A stretch of 64,000 bases of DNA from Flavobacterium sp. CF108 (GCF_900129795.1 NZ_FQWW01000002.1:186001-250000), one strand, 5' to 3'; counted from the stretch's first letter, positions 1-7,466 are shown. The notes: generated by a model not told the origin, from the letters alone. Program-made: numbers and translations.

Positions 1-361
1 CCTTTTTATTGACAGCAACAATGTTAAATCCGTTTTCGATCAACGTATTATAATGACCTATAAGTTCATCACTTGCGGTTGCATCGACGGCGATTAGATT
101 TTCGAATTCGTTTTCTTTTGCAAATTCGATAATATCTTCGACTCTAAAAGGAACGGCCAATTCTCTAAAATTGGTTTCCCATGCATATCCAACGCCTTCT
201 TTCTCGAAAAAGGCAACGGTTGAATTAGTAATTATCGGAAAGTGAAAATCGACATTTTTACTTTGCAGAAAAAACTCCTGACTTTCGATAATCTGATTGA
301 TTAATGTACTTCCTATATTCCCAATTCCAAAAAGGATAATATTTATTTTAAGCTTTGACAT
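1..361 (-). CDS. hom: Homoserine dehydrogenase, N-terminal part (cut by window edge)
   Basis: The reading frame opens at ATG 361-359 and runs off the left edge, so about 120 N-terminal residues are visible. The start carries a Rossmann NAD(P)-binding loop (GIGNIGS, about residues 12-18). About 95 residues later come AVDATASDELIGHY and NIVAVNKK, the pattern of the homoserine dehydrogenase NAD-binding domain. The enzyme reduces aspartate semialdehyde to homoserine, the precursor that acetylation turns into the substrate of metY next door. It lies 277 bp beyond the metY stop on the same strand, behind a likely terminator and a repeat element, so it may have its own transcript. Only the N-terminus is visible, so an aspartokinase fusion at the C-terminus cannot be excluded. 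Confidence 0.72.
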   Translation of the reverse strand, partial: MSKLKINIILFGIGNIGSTLINQIIESQEFFLQSKNVDFHFPIITNSTVAFFEKEGVGYAWETNFRELAVPFRVEDIIEFAKENEFENLIAVDATASDELIGHYNTLIENGFNIVAVNKK

Positions 362-397
362 AATTTTAATTTTTTAAAACATATCTATATTTAGTAA

Positions 398-558
398 ACC
401 ATATAAGTTATATAAGTTCATTTAATTTATCAACGTTTATAATTTTTGACGTCCTGTGTTTTCGAGTTAGACGCACTGCTGTGCGTCTCTACATCGGTGC
501 ATCGATTAGACGCACTGCTGTGCGTCTCTACTAAATGAACTTATATTACTTATATGGT
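398..558. repeat. 161-bp inverted-repeat element with two nested palindromes
   Basis: The outer arms 398-424 and 532-558 are 27-bp inverted repeats with one mismatch. Between them is a 26-bp direct repeat at 467-492 and 506-531. Each copy contains a perfect 8-bp stem (AGACGCAC / GTGCGTCT) with a TGCT loop. There is no coding sequence. This looks like a non-autonomous REP/MITE-like element inserted between metY and hom. Confidence 0.75.
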
Positions 559-573
559 GAAATCTTTTTTCAT

Positions 574-610
574 AAAAAATCACCTCTAGCAGAACTCACG
601 CTGCTAAAGG
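574..610 (-). terminator. Intrinsic terminator after metY
   Basis: On the minus strand, 29 nt past the metY stop, a 10-bp stem (583-592 with 601-610, one G-T pair) closes an 8-nt loop. A run of six T (574-579) follows two bases after the stem. Confidence 0.6.
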
Positions 611-638
611 CAATTTTTCAAACAAAAAACAAAAAAAC

Positions 639-1943
639 CTAATTTTTATTAATACTGTACTGTGACTGAGTTACGCTTTCAAAAACCGATTGTAAGTCGG
701 CAATTAAATCCTCAACATCTTCTATTCCAACAGAAAGTCGGACTAAATCTTTTGAAACTCCTGTAGCTAATTGTTCTTCTTCAGACAATTGCTGGTGCGT
801 AGTACTTGCCGGATGGATAATCAGCGATTTTGTATCACCAATATTAGCCAGAAGTGAGAACAATCTTGTTTCGTCTACCACTTTTTTAGCAGCATCAAAG
901 CCTCCTTTTAGTCCAAAAGTGATCACGCCGCTTTGGCCTTCAGGAAGATATTGTTTCGCTAAATCATAATATTTACTTGATTTTAAACCTGGGTAATTTA
1001 CCCAAACCACCTCATCTTGTTTTTCTAACCATTCGGCCAGAACCAAAGCATTTTCGCTGTGTTTTTTAATTCGGATAGGTAAGGTTTCTAGTCCCTGAAT
1101 AATCTGGAAAGCATTAAATGGACTTAAAGCTGCTCCAAAATCACGTAATCCTTCGATTCTTGCTTTTGCAATAAAGGCCGCATTTCCTAAAGCTTCGTGA
1201 TATACTAATCCGTGATATCCTGCAGAAGGTTCTGTAAATTCAGGGAATTTTCCGTTAGACCAGTCAAAAGTTCCAGCATCGATAATCGCGCCTCCTAATG
1301 AAGTTCCGTTTCCGGCAATATATTTTGTTAAGGAGTGAATTACAATATCGGCACCATATTTAATTGGGTTTAATAAATAAGGTGTCGCAACTGTATTATC
1401 TACTATAAATGGCACTTTGAATGCTTTGGCTTCCGCCGAAATTCCTTTTAAATCTAATACATCCAGTTTTGGATTCCCCAGTGATTCTACAAAGAACGCT
1501 CTGGTATTTTCTTTTGCTGCTTTAGTGAAGTTTTCAGGCTTTGAAGGATCTACAAAAGTGGTTGTAATTCCTAAACGGGGTAATGTTACACTCAATAAAT
1601 TGTATGTTCCGCCGTATAAACTGTTTGAGGCTACGATATGATCACCGGTTCTTAGCAAAGTCAAAAATGTTGTTGAAATTGCCGATGCTCCAGATGCTGT
1701 AACTACAGCTCCAATTCCGCCTTCGAGAGCCGCAAGACGTTGTTCTAAAACATCATTTGTTGGGTTGTTTAATCTGGTGTAGATAAATCCGGCTTCGGCA
1801 AGACCAAATAAATTGGCAGCATGATCTGCGTTATTAAATACGTATGATGATGTTTGGTAAATTGGCACTGCTCTTGTTCCTGAATTCTTAGTTACATCAT
1901 GTCCTGCGTGTAATGCGTTTGTTGCAAATTTTTGTGTACTCAT
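639..1943 (-). CDS. metY: O-acetylhomoserine sulfhydrylase (aminocarboxypropyltransferase)
   Basis: The 434-residue protein belongs to the Cys/Met-metabolism PLP enzyme family. It makes homocysteine (or methionine) from O-acetylhomoserine and sulfide (or methanethiol) in the cytoplasm. The PLP lysine is K207 in the SLTKYIAG motif. The YTRLNNPTNDVLEQRLAALE segment near residue 55 and the VDNTVATPYL segment near 181 are family hallmarks. The length fits the MetY/OAH-sulfhydrylase group of about 430 residues rather than the shorter cystathionine gamma-synthases of about 380. Upstream on the same strand are a 62-codon gene and a Met/Cys-rich leader with a terminator, so expression is probably controlled by attenuation. 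A likely terminator follows the stop. Confidence 0.92.
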   Translation of the reverse strand: MSTQKFATNALHAGHDVTKNSGTRAVPIYQTSSYVFNNADHAANLFGLAEAGFIYTRLNNPTNDVLEQRLAALEGGIGAVVTASGASAISTTFLTLLRTGDHIVASNSLYGGTYNLLSVTLPRLGITTTFVDPSKPENFTKAAKENTRAFFVESLGNPKLDVLDLKGISAEAKAFKVPFIVDNTVATPYLLNPIKYGADIVIHSLTKYIAGNGTSLGGAIIDAGTFDWSNGKFPEFTEPSAGYHGLVYHEALGNAAFIAKARIEGLRDFGAALSPFNAFQIIQGLETLPIRIKKHSENALVLAEWLEKQDEVVWVNYPGLKSSKYYDLAKQYLPEGQSGVITFGLKGGFDAAKKVVDETRLFSLLANIGDTKSLIIHPASTTHQQLSEEEQLATGVSKDLVRLSVGIEDVEDLIADLQSVFESVTQSQYSINKN

Positions 1944-1985
1944 GATTTCTTAGTTTTTTAAATATTGTTAATACGATATATTGAT

Positions 1986-2013
1986 ATTGTGAATTGTAAT
2001 TGATTTTTGAAAT
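1986..2013. repeat. Degenerate heptad repeat
   Basis: The spacer between the 62-codon gene and metY contains imperfect 7-bp units related to ATTGTGA. It is similar in style to the clearer array at 50189-50209 and is weaker than the arrays near etfA, thyA and accD. Confidence 0.35.
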
Positions 2014-2030
2014 TGAAATTGTCAATTGAT

Positions 2031-2219
2031 TTATGCAAAAGGAAATTCTCCTTCTATTTCAAGATCATACATTTGAAACAGTAATGATTTTTGACTTTTT
2101 CTATCTTGCTCCGTTTTTATTCTGATAACTTCTTTTGTTATCTCTTCTGATCTATTATTGTTTGTTTGAGAATCGTTTCTCAATAAATACTCTATGGCGA
2201 TTGAATTTAATGTCTTCAT
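2031..2219 (-). CDS. Small 62-aa protein between attenuator and metY
   Basis: I do not recognise this protein. The frame can extend upstream to 2273, but that would start inside the terminator hairpin, so ATG 2219 is preferred; it begins MKTLNSIAIEYLL. The product is charged and hydrophilic, with an acidic C-terminal end (DLEIEGEFPFA), and has no membrane segment or signal peptide. It lies 27 nt after the attenuator T-run and 87 bp before metY, so readthrough would co-transcribe it with metY. It could be a small regulator or accessory factor of methionine synthesis, or a decayed gene. Confidence 0.6.
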   Translation of the reverse strand: MKTLNSIAIEYLLRNDSQTNNNRSEEITKEVIRIKTEQDRKSQKSLLFQMYDLEIEGEFPFA

Positions 2220-2246
2220 AATTTTAAAATTTAAAGTGTGGAAATG

Positions 2247-2280
2247 AAAAAAGCCCTTTCGGATGGCGACCAAAAGGGCT
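2247..2280 (-). terminator. Attenuator terminator of the metY leader
   Basis: On the minus strand an 11-bp stem (2270-2280 with 2252-2262, one G-T pair) with a 7-nt loop is followed by a T-run (2247-2251). It begins about 30 nt after the stop of the Met/Cys leader ORF and lies before the 62-codon gene. Its 5' arm contains CTTTTGG (2270-2276 on the minus strand). This is complementary to CCAAAAG at the end of the leader ORF (2315-2321), which gives a competing antiterminator. Confidence 0.82.
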
Positions 2281-2311
2281 TATAGGTTAACTATAACAAA
2301 GATTTTATCTT

Positions 2312-2392
2312 TCACTTTTGGCAACAGCAAGGTTGGATGCACATTTGCATCATACTACAACACATCATATTATTTCTTGCTATTGTTTTCAT
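2312..2392 (-). CDS. Met/Cys-rich leader peptide (26 aa) of the metY operon
   Basis: ATG at 2392, TGA at 2314-2312. The 26-residue product contains 6 Met and 6 Cys, clustered as MMCC (residues 9-12), MMQMC (14-18) and PCCC (21-24). It is followed by a strong intrinsic terminator and then the metY genes, which is the classic layout of ribosome-mediated attenuation. Stalling at Met or Cys codons would leave the last codons (2315-2321) free to pair with the terminator 5' arm. A ribosome that reaches the stop codon would cover them and allow termination. A second leader of the same kind precedes the TonB receptor at 5635. The ORF composition, position and hairpins are seen directly; the mechanism is inferred. 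Confidence 0.82.
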   Translation of the reverse strand: MKTIARNNMMCCSMMQMCIQPCCCQK

Positions 2393-2440
2393 TTTAATTT
2401 AAAATTTAATTCTTTTTTAAACTCGACTAATTCGATAGAG

Positions 2441-2472
2441 TAAATGTAATATTTATTTATTTAACTGCCAAA
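2441..2472 (-). promoter_or_regulatory. Promoter of the metY leader transcript
   Basis: On the minus strand TTTG (2472-2469) is followed by a 20-nt spacer and TACATTTA (2448-2441), close to the Bacteroidota TTTG-N19-TAnnTTTG consensus. The block TTTGGCAGTTAAA just after the -33 element recurs, with one extra base, at the same position in the promoter of the second Met/Cys leader (5865-5877). The shared block may be an operator. Confidence 0.55.
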
Positions 2473-2540
2473 TAAAATTTTTATATTTAACATTAAAATT
2501 TTTATAGGTCGCGTAAATACTGGCTTCCTTTTTTAAGATT

Positions 2541-2776
2541 GACCACAGATTTTACAGATTAAACGGATTGACACGGGTTTCTTTTTTATTTAATGTAAAT
2601 ACTAAACCTATTATTTACATCAGTTCAAAACTTTAGCCACAGATTAAAAAGATTACATTGATTTAAAAAATCAGTGCTAATTCGTTTAATCAGTAAAATC
2701 TGTGGCCTGTTTTATAGAATAACATTGATTCAAAAAAAATCAGTGTCAATCCGTTTAATCCGTAAAATCTGTGGTC
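2541..2776. repeat. Nested inverted repeats (ccacagatt family)
   Basis: Arms 2541-2574 and 2743-2776 are 34-bp inverted repeats with one mismatch. An inner, less perfect pair lies at 2636-2645 and 2696-2706. All arms carry CCACAGATT or its complement, as does a related element at 21699-21803. No open reading frame is seen. Together with the promoter at 2441-2472 this accounts for the gene-free stretch 2393-2788. Confidence 0.75.
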
Positions 2777-2788
2777 TATTCTTTTTGC

Positions 2789-5635
2789 TTAAAATTTAAA
2801 GCTCAAACGAGCAAATCCAAATCTTCCGTTTAATCCAAATTGCGATACGGCTCTTGAATATGCAAACTGATTTGCATTTGTCAAGTCTGTACTTGGTGCC
2901 GGAGATAAAGTTGGAGTTGTATTGGTGAAAGCCGGAGTTGAAGGATTATTTCTGTCCGGATAAACATCTCCTATATTATTAAACCCAACAGTCGCTCTAA
3001 AATGTTCGTTGATTTGATATCCGAAAGATAAATCAGTTACTAATTTTGCGCTGTATTCCGGATGCTCGTATACAGAAGCAAATCCATCTAAATTAACATC
3101 AGTTGCTCCCGGATCCGTTACTTTTCCGAAATAACTGTTTCTTAAATAAATATCCAGTTTTTTAATACTGAAAGTTGTAGTTAAGTTCGCTTTCAATTTC
3201 GGAATTGCTTCTTCTAAATAAACTCGGCTTGATTCAGGAAAAAATGAATATATATAAGGATCTCCACCTGCATTAACAATAGACTGCGGAATATGTAAAT
3301 CTCCTACTCTTTTTGTTTGATTATAACTTAAAGCAAAATCATTTCTGATTACAAAATCCTGAATTACATCGTATTTTTGAGAAATTACTACATCAATTCC
3401 TTTCGTTTCAGAGTCAATTCCGTTTGTCCAGAACGAAGCTCTTTCTACACCTTTCAAATCAAATGCTTGTTGAAACAATGTCAAGGCATCTTTTTGTGTT
3501 TGCGATGTAGCGGCATTTATCTGCGCATCTGTAGGTCTTGCATATTGTCCAGACAAAACAATTCTGTCGTTGATTCTTGTAAAATAAGCATCGGTTGCGA
3601 TTGTGATATTGGCTTCCGGGATTTTAAATGTAAATCCTGTGCTGATACTTTTTGATTTCTCTGGTTTTAGGTTTTCTACACCAATACTTTTTGCTGCCTG
3701 AGAATCATTTGTAAAATATCCAACCTGATATGGAGATCCGTTAATGAACTGAGTTGAACTTGCTTCAAAGTATTTTTGCTGTAAAGATGGCGCTCTAAAA
3801 CCTGTTTGTCCAGAAATTCTCCAGTTGATATTATCGTTTAGTTTTAAAAGAGAAGCCAATTTAAAAGTAACTGTACTTCCAAAATCTGAATAGTTTTCAT
3901 AACGTGCAGCTCCGTTTAACAGCCAGTTTTCGGTTGCATTTAATTCTAAATCAATATAAGCTGCACCGCTTCGTCTGTCTCTTTCTTTAGCATCTGAAGG
4001 CTGAAATCCTGAAAATCCCTGTGCTCCTGCTCCACGTTTGTTTCCAAAAAAATCAGTAACAATTAAAGGTGAAGTAGTTGGTAAAACTCCCGAAACTAAA
4101 GTTCCATTTACATCATATAATCCGTATGAAGCTTCTTCTCCTTGTTTAATTTGATAATTTTCATATCTGAATTCACCACCAAAAGCAACGTTTAAACCTG
4201 CAAGAAAATCAAATTTTCTGCTGAAATCTAAATTGGTTGTACTTTGTAAAAATGAAACTTTTCCGGCATCAAAACTAGAAGGAGAATTTACGCCCAAAGT
4301 TGCATTGATCGTATTGTTTACATCATATTTAAAAGAGTTTGTTCCCAGGTTTGAACTCAAATCTGTATCAAATCCAAATAATTGTGTATTTACTCCAAGT
4401 GCTGCAGAAGCGTCTAAAATTCCCGATTCGATTTCTGGTAAAAATCCATTTTCATACACTTGTGTGAAAGTTCCAGAACCATTTGGAAGTCTGTTGAAAG
4501 CATACGATTTACCATCTCTATAAGAAACTCCACCAAATGAATACAATGAAGTTGTTTCTGTTAAAGGATATTTTGCATTATAATACGCTTGTCCCGAAGC
4601 CAGTTCTGACTGACCAACACTCATATTATAGTCCGCTCTTTCTTGTCCTCTGTATGCTAACTCATTATTAGTAACATCAAAATTAAGTGCAGTCTGCAAT
4701 TGCGTAATTGTTGTTGCAGATGAAATAGCGGTTTGCTGTGCCGGCGTAAAATAACTTACCTGCGGAGCATATTGCTGTATCGAGCTTATAATTTGTGCCG
4801 AATTTGGAGTCGTATTAATATTACTAAAAAGCGAATTGATCTGAACTCCATTTTGAGCCGCTCTGTTTTCTACAGCATTGTAGGCATTAAAAATTCCGTT
4901 ATTTCTAATTCCTGCACGGCTTGTTGCTTGTCTTGTTACGGCTGTTCCGGTAACATTCAAGAAACTTCCCGGTTTACCTAATGATGTCCCGTAGTTTAAA
5001 TCGACTTGCACGGTTTGTCCATCGGCTCCGCCTTTAAAATTATTGGATCCAGAAGATAAATTAGTTCCGTATTGAATTCCTCCCGAAAGATATTTAGCAT
5101 TCTTTTTCAATACAATATTAATTACTCCGGCAATGGCATCAGAACCGTATTGTGCCGCAGCTCCATCTCTTAAAACTTCGATTCTTTCAATGGCAAAAGA
5201 TGGAATCGCATTTAAATCTGTTCCTACAGATCCTCTTCCAGGTGATCCGTTTATGTTTACTAAAGCACTGGTGTGTCTTCGTTTTCCGTTTACTAAAATT
5301 AAAACCTGATCTGGGCCTAAACCTCTTAATTGTGCCGGATCAACGTGATCTGTTGCATCTGCAGTTGATGTTGCGTTACTGGTAAAAGATGGCGCAACAT
5401 AATTTAAAATTTGAGTTACGCTGGTTTGCGGTGCTCCTTTTGTTATTTCAGAAATATTAAAAACATCAACCGGAACCGGCACATCTGTTTTTACTCTATT
5501 TTTATTACGAGTTCCAATTACGGTAACTTCCGACAGTTCATTGTTCTTTAAAGTATCCTGCTCAGTTTTATTATCCTGGGCATACAGACCTGAAAATGTC
5601 AAAAGACCTAAAACGATTAGTACATTTTTTTTCAT
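2789..5635 (-). CDS. TonB-dependent outer-membrane receptor under Met/Cys leader control
   Basis: The 948-residue protein has a signal peptide (MKKNVLIVLGLLTFSGLYA). A plug domain of about residues 35-180 includes RIEVLRDGAAAQYGSDAIAG and VLILVNGKRR, and a large beta-barrel ends in a terminal aromatic residue (LSFKF). It lacks the N-terminal CarboxypepD_reg domain of SusC-type receptors, so a small-molecule or metal-complex cargo is more likely than a polysaccharide. Cargo cannot be read from sequence. The strongest clue is regulatory: a Met/Cys-rich 22-codon leader and terminator lie just upstream, as for metY, and metK is the divergent neighbour. Import of methionine, another sulfur compound or a related cofactor is therefore a reasonable inference. 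Confidence 0.88.
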   Translation of the reverse strand: MKKNVLIVLGLLTFSGLYAQDNKTEQDTLKNNELSEVTVIGTRNKNRVKTDVPVPVDVFNISEITKGAPQTSVTQILNYVAPSFTSNATSTADATDHVDPAQLRGLGPDQVLILVNGKRRHTSALVNINGSPGRGSVGTDLNAIPSFAIERIEVLRDGAAAQYGSDAIAGVINIVLKKNAKYLSGGIQYGTNLSSGSNNFKGGADGQTVQVDLNYGTSLGKPGSFLNVTGTAVTRQATSRAGIRNNGIFNAYNAVENRAAQNGVQINSLFSNINTTPNSAQIISSIQQYAPQVSYFTPAQQTAISSATTITQLQTALNFDVTNNELAYRGQERADYNMSVGQSELASGQAYYNAKYPLTETTSLYSFGGVSYRDGKSYAFNRLPNGSGTFTQVYENGFLPEIESGILDASAALGVNTQLFGFDTDLSSNLGTNSFKYDVNNTINATLGVNSPSSFDAGKVSFLQSTTNLDFSRKFDFLAGLNVAFGGEFRYENYQIKQGEEASYGLYDVNGTLVSGVLPTTSPLIVTDFFGNKRGAGAQGFSGFQPSDAKERDRRSGAAYIDLELNATENWLLNGAARYENYSDFGSTVTFKLASLLKLNDNINWRISGQTGFRAPSLQQKYFEASSTQFINGSPYQVGYFTNDSQAAKSIGVENLKPEKSKSISTGFTFKIPEANITIATDAYFTRINDRIVLSGQYARPTDAQINAATSQTQKDALTLFQQAFDLKGVERASFWTNGIDSETKGIDVVISQKYDVIQDFVIRNDFALSYNQTKRVGDLHIPQSIVNAGGDPYIYSFFPESSRVYLEEAIPKLKANLTTTFSIKKLDIYLRNSYFGKVTDPGATDVNLDGFASVYEHPEYSAKLVTDLSFGYQINEHFRATVGFNNIGDVYPDRNNPSTPAFTNTTPTLSPAPSTDLTNANQFAYSRAVSQFGLNGRFGFARLSFKF

Positions 5636-5699
5636 TTCTTTTTACTGATTAATTTGTTTTTGGCTTAAAAGGATTTACAGTTTATTTTCGGTTTTAAAC

Positions 5700-5729
5700 A
5701 AAAAAAAACCTCTGCGGCTGGCAGAGGTT
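5700..5729 (-). terminator. Attenuator terminator of the TonB receptor leader
   Basis: A perfect 9-bp stem (5721-5729 with 5707-5715) and 5-nt loop run directly into nine T on the minus strand (5708-5700). It lies 23 nt after the leader stop and about 65 nt before the receptor start. The leader ORF carries CCGCAGAG (5772-5765), identical to the terminator 3' arm, so it can capture the 5' arm (CTCTGC) as an antiterminator. Confidence 0.85.
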
Positions 5730-5752
5730 CTATATATGTTGTTGAAAAATAA

Positions 5753-5821
5753 CTACAATAGAGTCTCTGCGGATAATTCCGGCATCTTACAAGACATCAT
5801 ATTGCAAACTGTAAATTTCAT
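5753..5821 (-). CDS. Met/Cys-containing leader peptide (22 aa) of the TonB receptor
   Basis: ATG at 5821, TAG at 5755-5753. The 22-residue product has 4 Met and 2 Cys, concentrated in CNMMSCKM (residues 6-13). Its NMMSC core resembles NMMCC in the metY leader. It is followed by a perfect intrinsic terminator and then the receptor gene. The codons for Ala18-Glu19 (GCAGAG) lie in the segment that can pair with the terminator 5' arm, and a terminating ribosome would cover them. The parallel with 2312-2392, including the promoter block, supports shared attenuation control. It is too short for ordinary gene finders. Confidence 0.78.
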   Translation of the reverse strand: MKFTVCNMMSCKMPELSAETLL

Positions 5822-5845
5822 TTTGTTCTGTTTATTTTAACAAGG

Positions 5846-5877
5846 CAAATGTGCGAACTATTTTTTAACTGACCAAA
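5846..5877 (-). promoter_or_regulatory. Promoter of the TonB receptor leader transcript
   Basis: On the minus strand TTTG (5877-5874), a 20-nt spacer and CACATTTG (5853-5846) form a Bacteroidota-type promoter about 25 nt before the leader ATG. TTTGGTCAGTTAAA overlaps the -33 element and matches TTTGGCAGTTAAA of the metY leader promoter, with the same 20-nt spacer. Confidence 0.55.
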
Positions 5878-5966
5878 CAAAAACAAAAATATTTTCTATT
5901 ACCCTATCAAATTAGTATATTACTGTTAAATTTCTGCTATAAAAAATAAAAAAAGTTGAACTTTAA

Positions 5967-5996
5967 TTTGCAAATCAAAATGGTTTTATACCTTTG
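5967..5996 (+). promoter_or_regulatory. metK promoter
   Basis: TTTG (5967-5970), an 18-nt spacer and TACCTTTG (5989-5996) closely match the Bacteroidota sigma consensus. The start would fall near 6003, giving a structured 5' UTR of about 165 nt. Confidence 0.65.
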
Positions 5997-6002
5997 CACG
6001 CG

Positions 6003-6145
6003 AATACAGAGGAAAAATTTGAACTGATTGCAACCTCTTCATAATGAAATAATTCGTTATGAATACCGAAACCAAGATTTCGGTAGTAAAAAATGCTAAA
6101 GCAGGAATTCTCCTTTAGCACTTTCAGCAATTACTTTTCCTCGCT
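6003..6145 (+). promoter_or_regulatory. SAM-I-type riboswitch candidate upstream of metK
   Basis: The leader contains AGAGG (6008-6012), CTGATTGCAACCTCT (6024-6038) and ATGCTAAA (6093-6100). These resemble the conserved GCAACC and UGCUAA elements of SAM-I riboswitches. AGAGG pairs with CCTCT. Three further hairpins follow: about 6040-6061, 6065-6084 and 6094-6120. GAGGAAAA (6009-6016) is also perfectly complementary to TTTTCCTC (6135-6142), so it could close the aptamer or form the alternative state. The metK context fits SAM feedback. No covariance model was run; other SAM classes or an unrelated leader are possible. Confidence 0.62.
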
Positions 6146-6168
6146 TAATGTTAATTTAATAAATTATT

Positions 6169-7419
6169 ATGGCTTATTTATTTACGTCAGAATCTGTTAG
6201 TGAAGGGCATCCAGACAAAGTTGCAGATCAAATTTCGGATGCTTTAATTGATAACTTTCTGGCATTTGATGCTGACTCAAAAGTAGCTTGTGAAACTCTA
6301 GTTACTACAGGTCAGGTTATTTTAGCAGGTGAAGTAAAATCGAATACTTATCTTGATGTACAACAAATTGCACGTGAGGTAATCCGTAAAATTGGATATA
6401 CTAAAAGTGAATATATGTTTGAAGCAAATTCTTGTGGAATTCTTTCAGCAATTCACGAGCAGTCTGCAGACATTAACCAAGGTGTTGACAGAGCTAAGCC
6501 AGAAGAGCAAGGTGCAGGAGATCAGGGAATGATGTTTGGTTACGCTACAAACGAAACTGAAAACTACATGCCTCTAGCTCTTGATTTATCTCATAAATTA
6601 TTACAAGAGTTAGCTATTTTAAGACGTGAAAACAAGGAAATCACGTATTTACGTCCAGATGCTAAATCTCAGGTAACTTTAGAATACAGCGACGATAACA
6701 AACCAACTCGTATTGATGCGATTGTTATCTCAACCCAGCATGATGATTTTGATGAAGAAGCTGTAATGCTTGCTAAAATCAAAAAAGATATTATCGAAAT
6801 TCTTATTCCAAGAATTATCGCTAAAAACCCAACTCACGCTCATTTATTCAACGATAAAATCAACTACCATATTAACCCAACAGGAAAATTCGTTATTGGA
6901 GGACCTCACGGAGATACTGGTTTAACAGGAAGAAAAATCATCGTTGATACTTACGGTGGAAAAGGTGCTCACGGTGGTGGTGCATTCTCTGGAAAAGATC
7001 CAAGTAAAGTAGACAGAAGTGCTGCTTATGCAACGCGTCATATCGCTAAAAACTTAGTGGCTGCGGGTGTTGCTGACGAAATCTTAGTTCAGGTTTCTTA
7101 CGCTATTGGAGTTGCTCAGCCAATGGGTATTTTCATTGAAACTTACGGAACTTCTAAAGTAAACTTAACTAACGGTGAAATCGCTAAAAAAGTAGAAGCT
7201 ATCTTTGATATGCGTCCTTACTTTATCGAACAAAGATTAAAATTAAGAAACCCTATTTATAGTGAAACTGCTGCTTACGGACACATGGGACGTAAACCAG
7301 AAACGGTTACTAAAACTTTTTCTGCTCCAGGTGGAAACGAAAAAACAGTTACTGTTGAATTGTTCACATGGGAAAAACTTGATTTTGTTGACCAAGTAAA
7401 AGCTGCTTTTGGATTGTAA
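6169..7419 (+). CDS. metK: S-adenosylmethionine synthase
   Basis: The 416-residue cytoplasmic enzyme makes S-adenosylmethionine from methionine and ATP. It opens with [20 protein letters not shown], the ATP-binding signature of the family. It also contains DQGMMFGYA (about 119-127) and the glycine-rich [25 protein letters not shown] near 263-287. Length and order are normal for MetK. It is preceded by a clear promoter and a SAM-riboswitch-like leader and followed by a terminator, so it is a single-gene transcript divergent from the Met/Cys-controlled TonB receptor. Confidence 0.97.
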   Translation: MAYLFTSESVSEGHPDKVADQISDALIDNFLAFDADSKVACETLVTTGQVILAGEVKSNTYLDVQQIAREVIRKIGYTKSEYMFEANSCGILSAIHEQSADINQGVDRAKPEEQGAGDQGMMFGYATNETENYMPLALDLSHKLLQELAILRRENKEITYLRPDAKSQVTLEYSDDNKPTRIDAIVISTQHDDFDEEAVMLAKIKKDIIEILIPRIIAKNPTHAHLFNDKINYHINPTGKFVIGGPHGDTGLTGRKIIVDTYGGKGAHGGGAFSGKDPSKVDRSAAYATRHIAKNLVAAGVADEILVQVSYAIGVAQPMGIFIETYGTSKVNLTNGEIAKKVEAIFDMRPYFIEQRLKLRNPIYSETAAYGHMGRKPETVTKTFSAPGGNEKTVTVELFTWEKLDFVDQVKAAFGL

Positions 7420-7466
7420 TTCATAGCTGATACGATTAATTTTTTTTAATCTTACTATATATATTA

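Noticed and set aside
1417-1641. Plus-strand frame inside metY, and the many similar frames opposite long genes
   Set aside because: These mirror the codon structure of the real gene on the other strand and carry no domain or start signal.
2220-2273. Upstream start of the 62-codon gene
   Set aside because: It would initiate inside the attenuator hairpin and would not be made when termination occurs.
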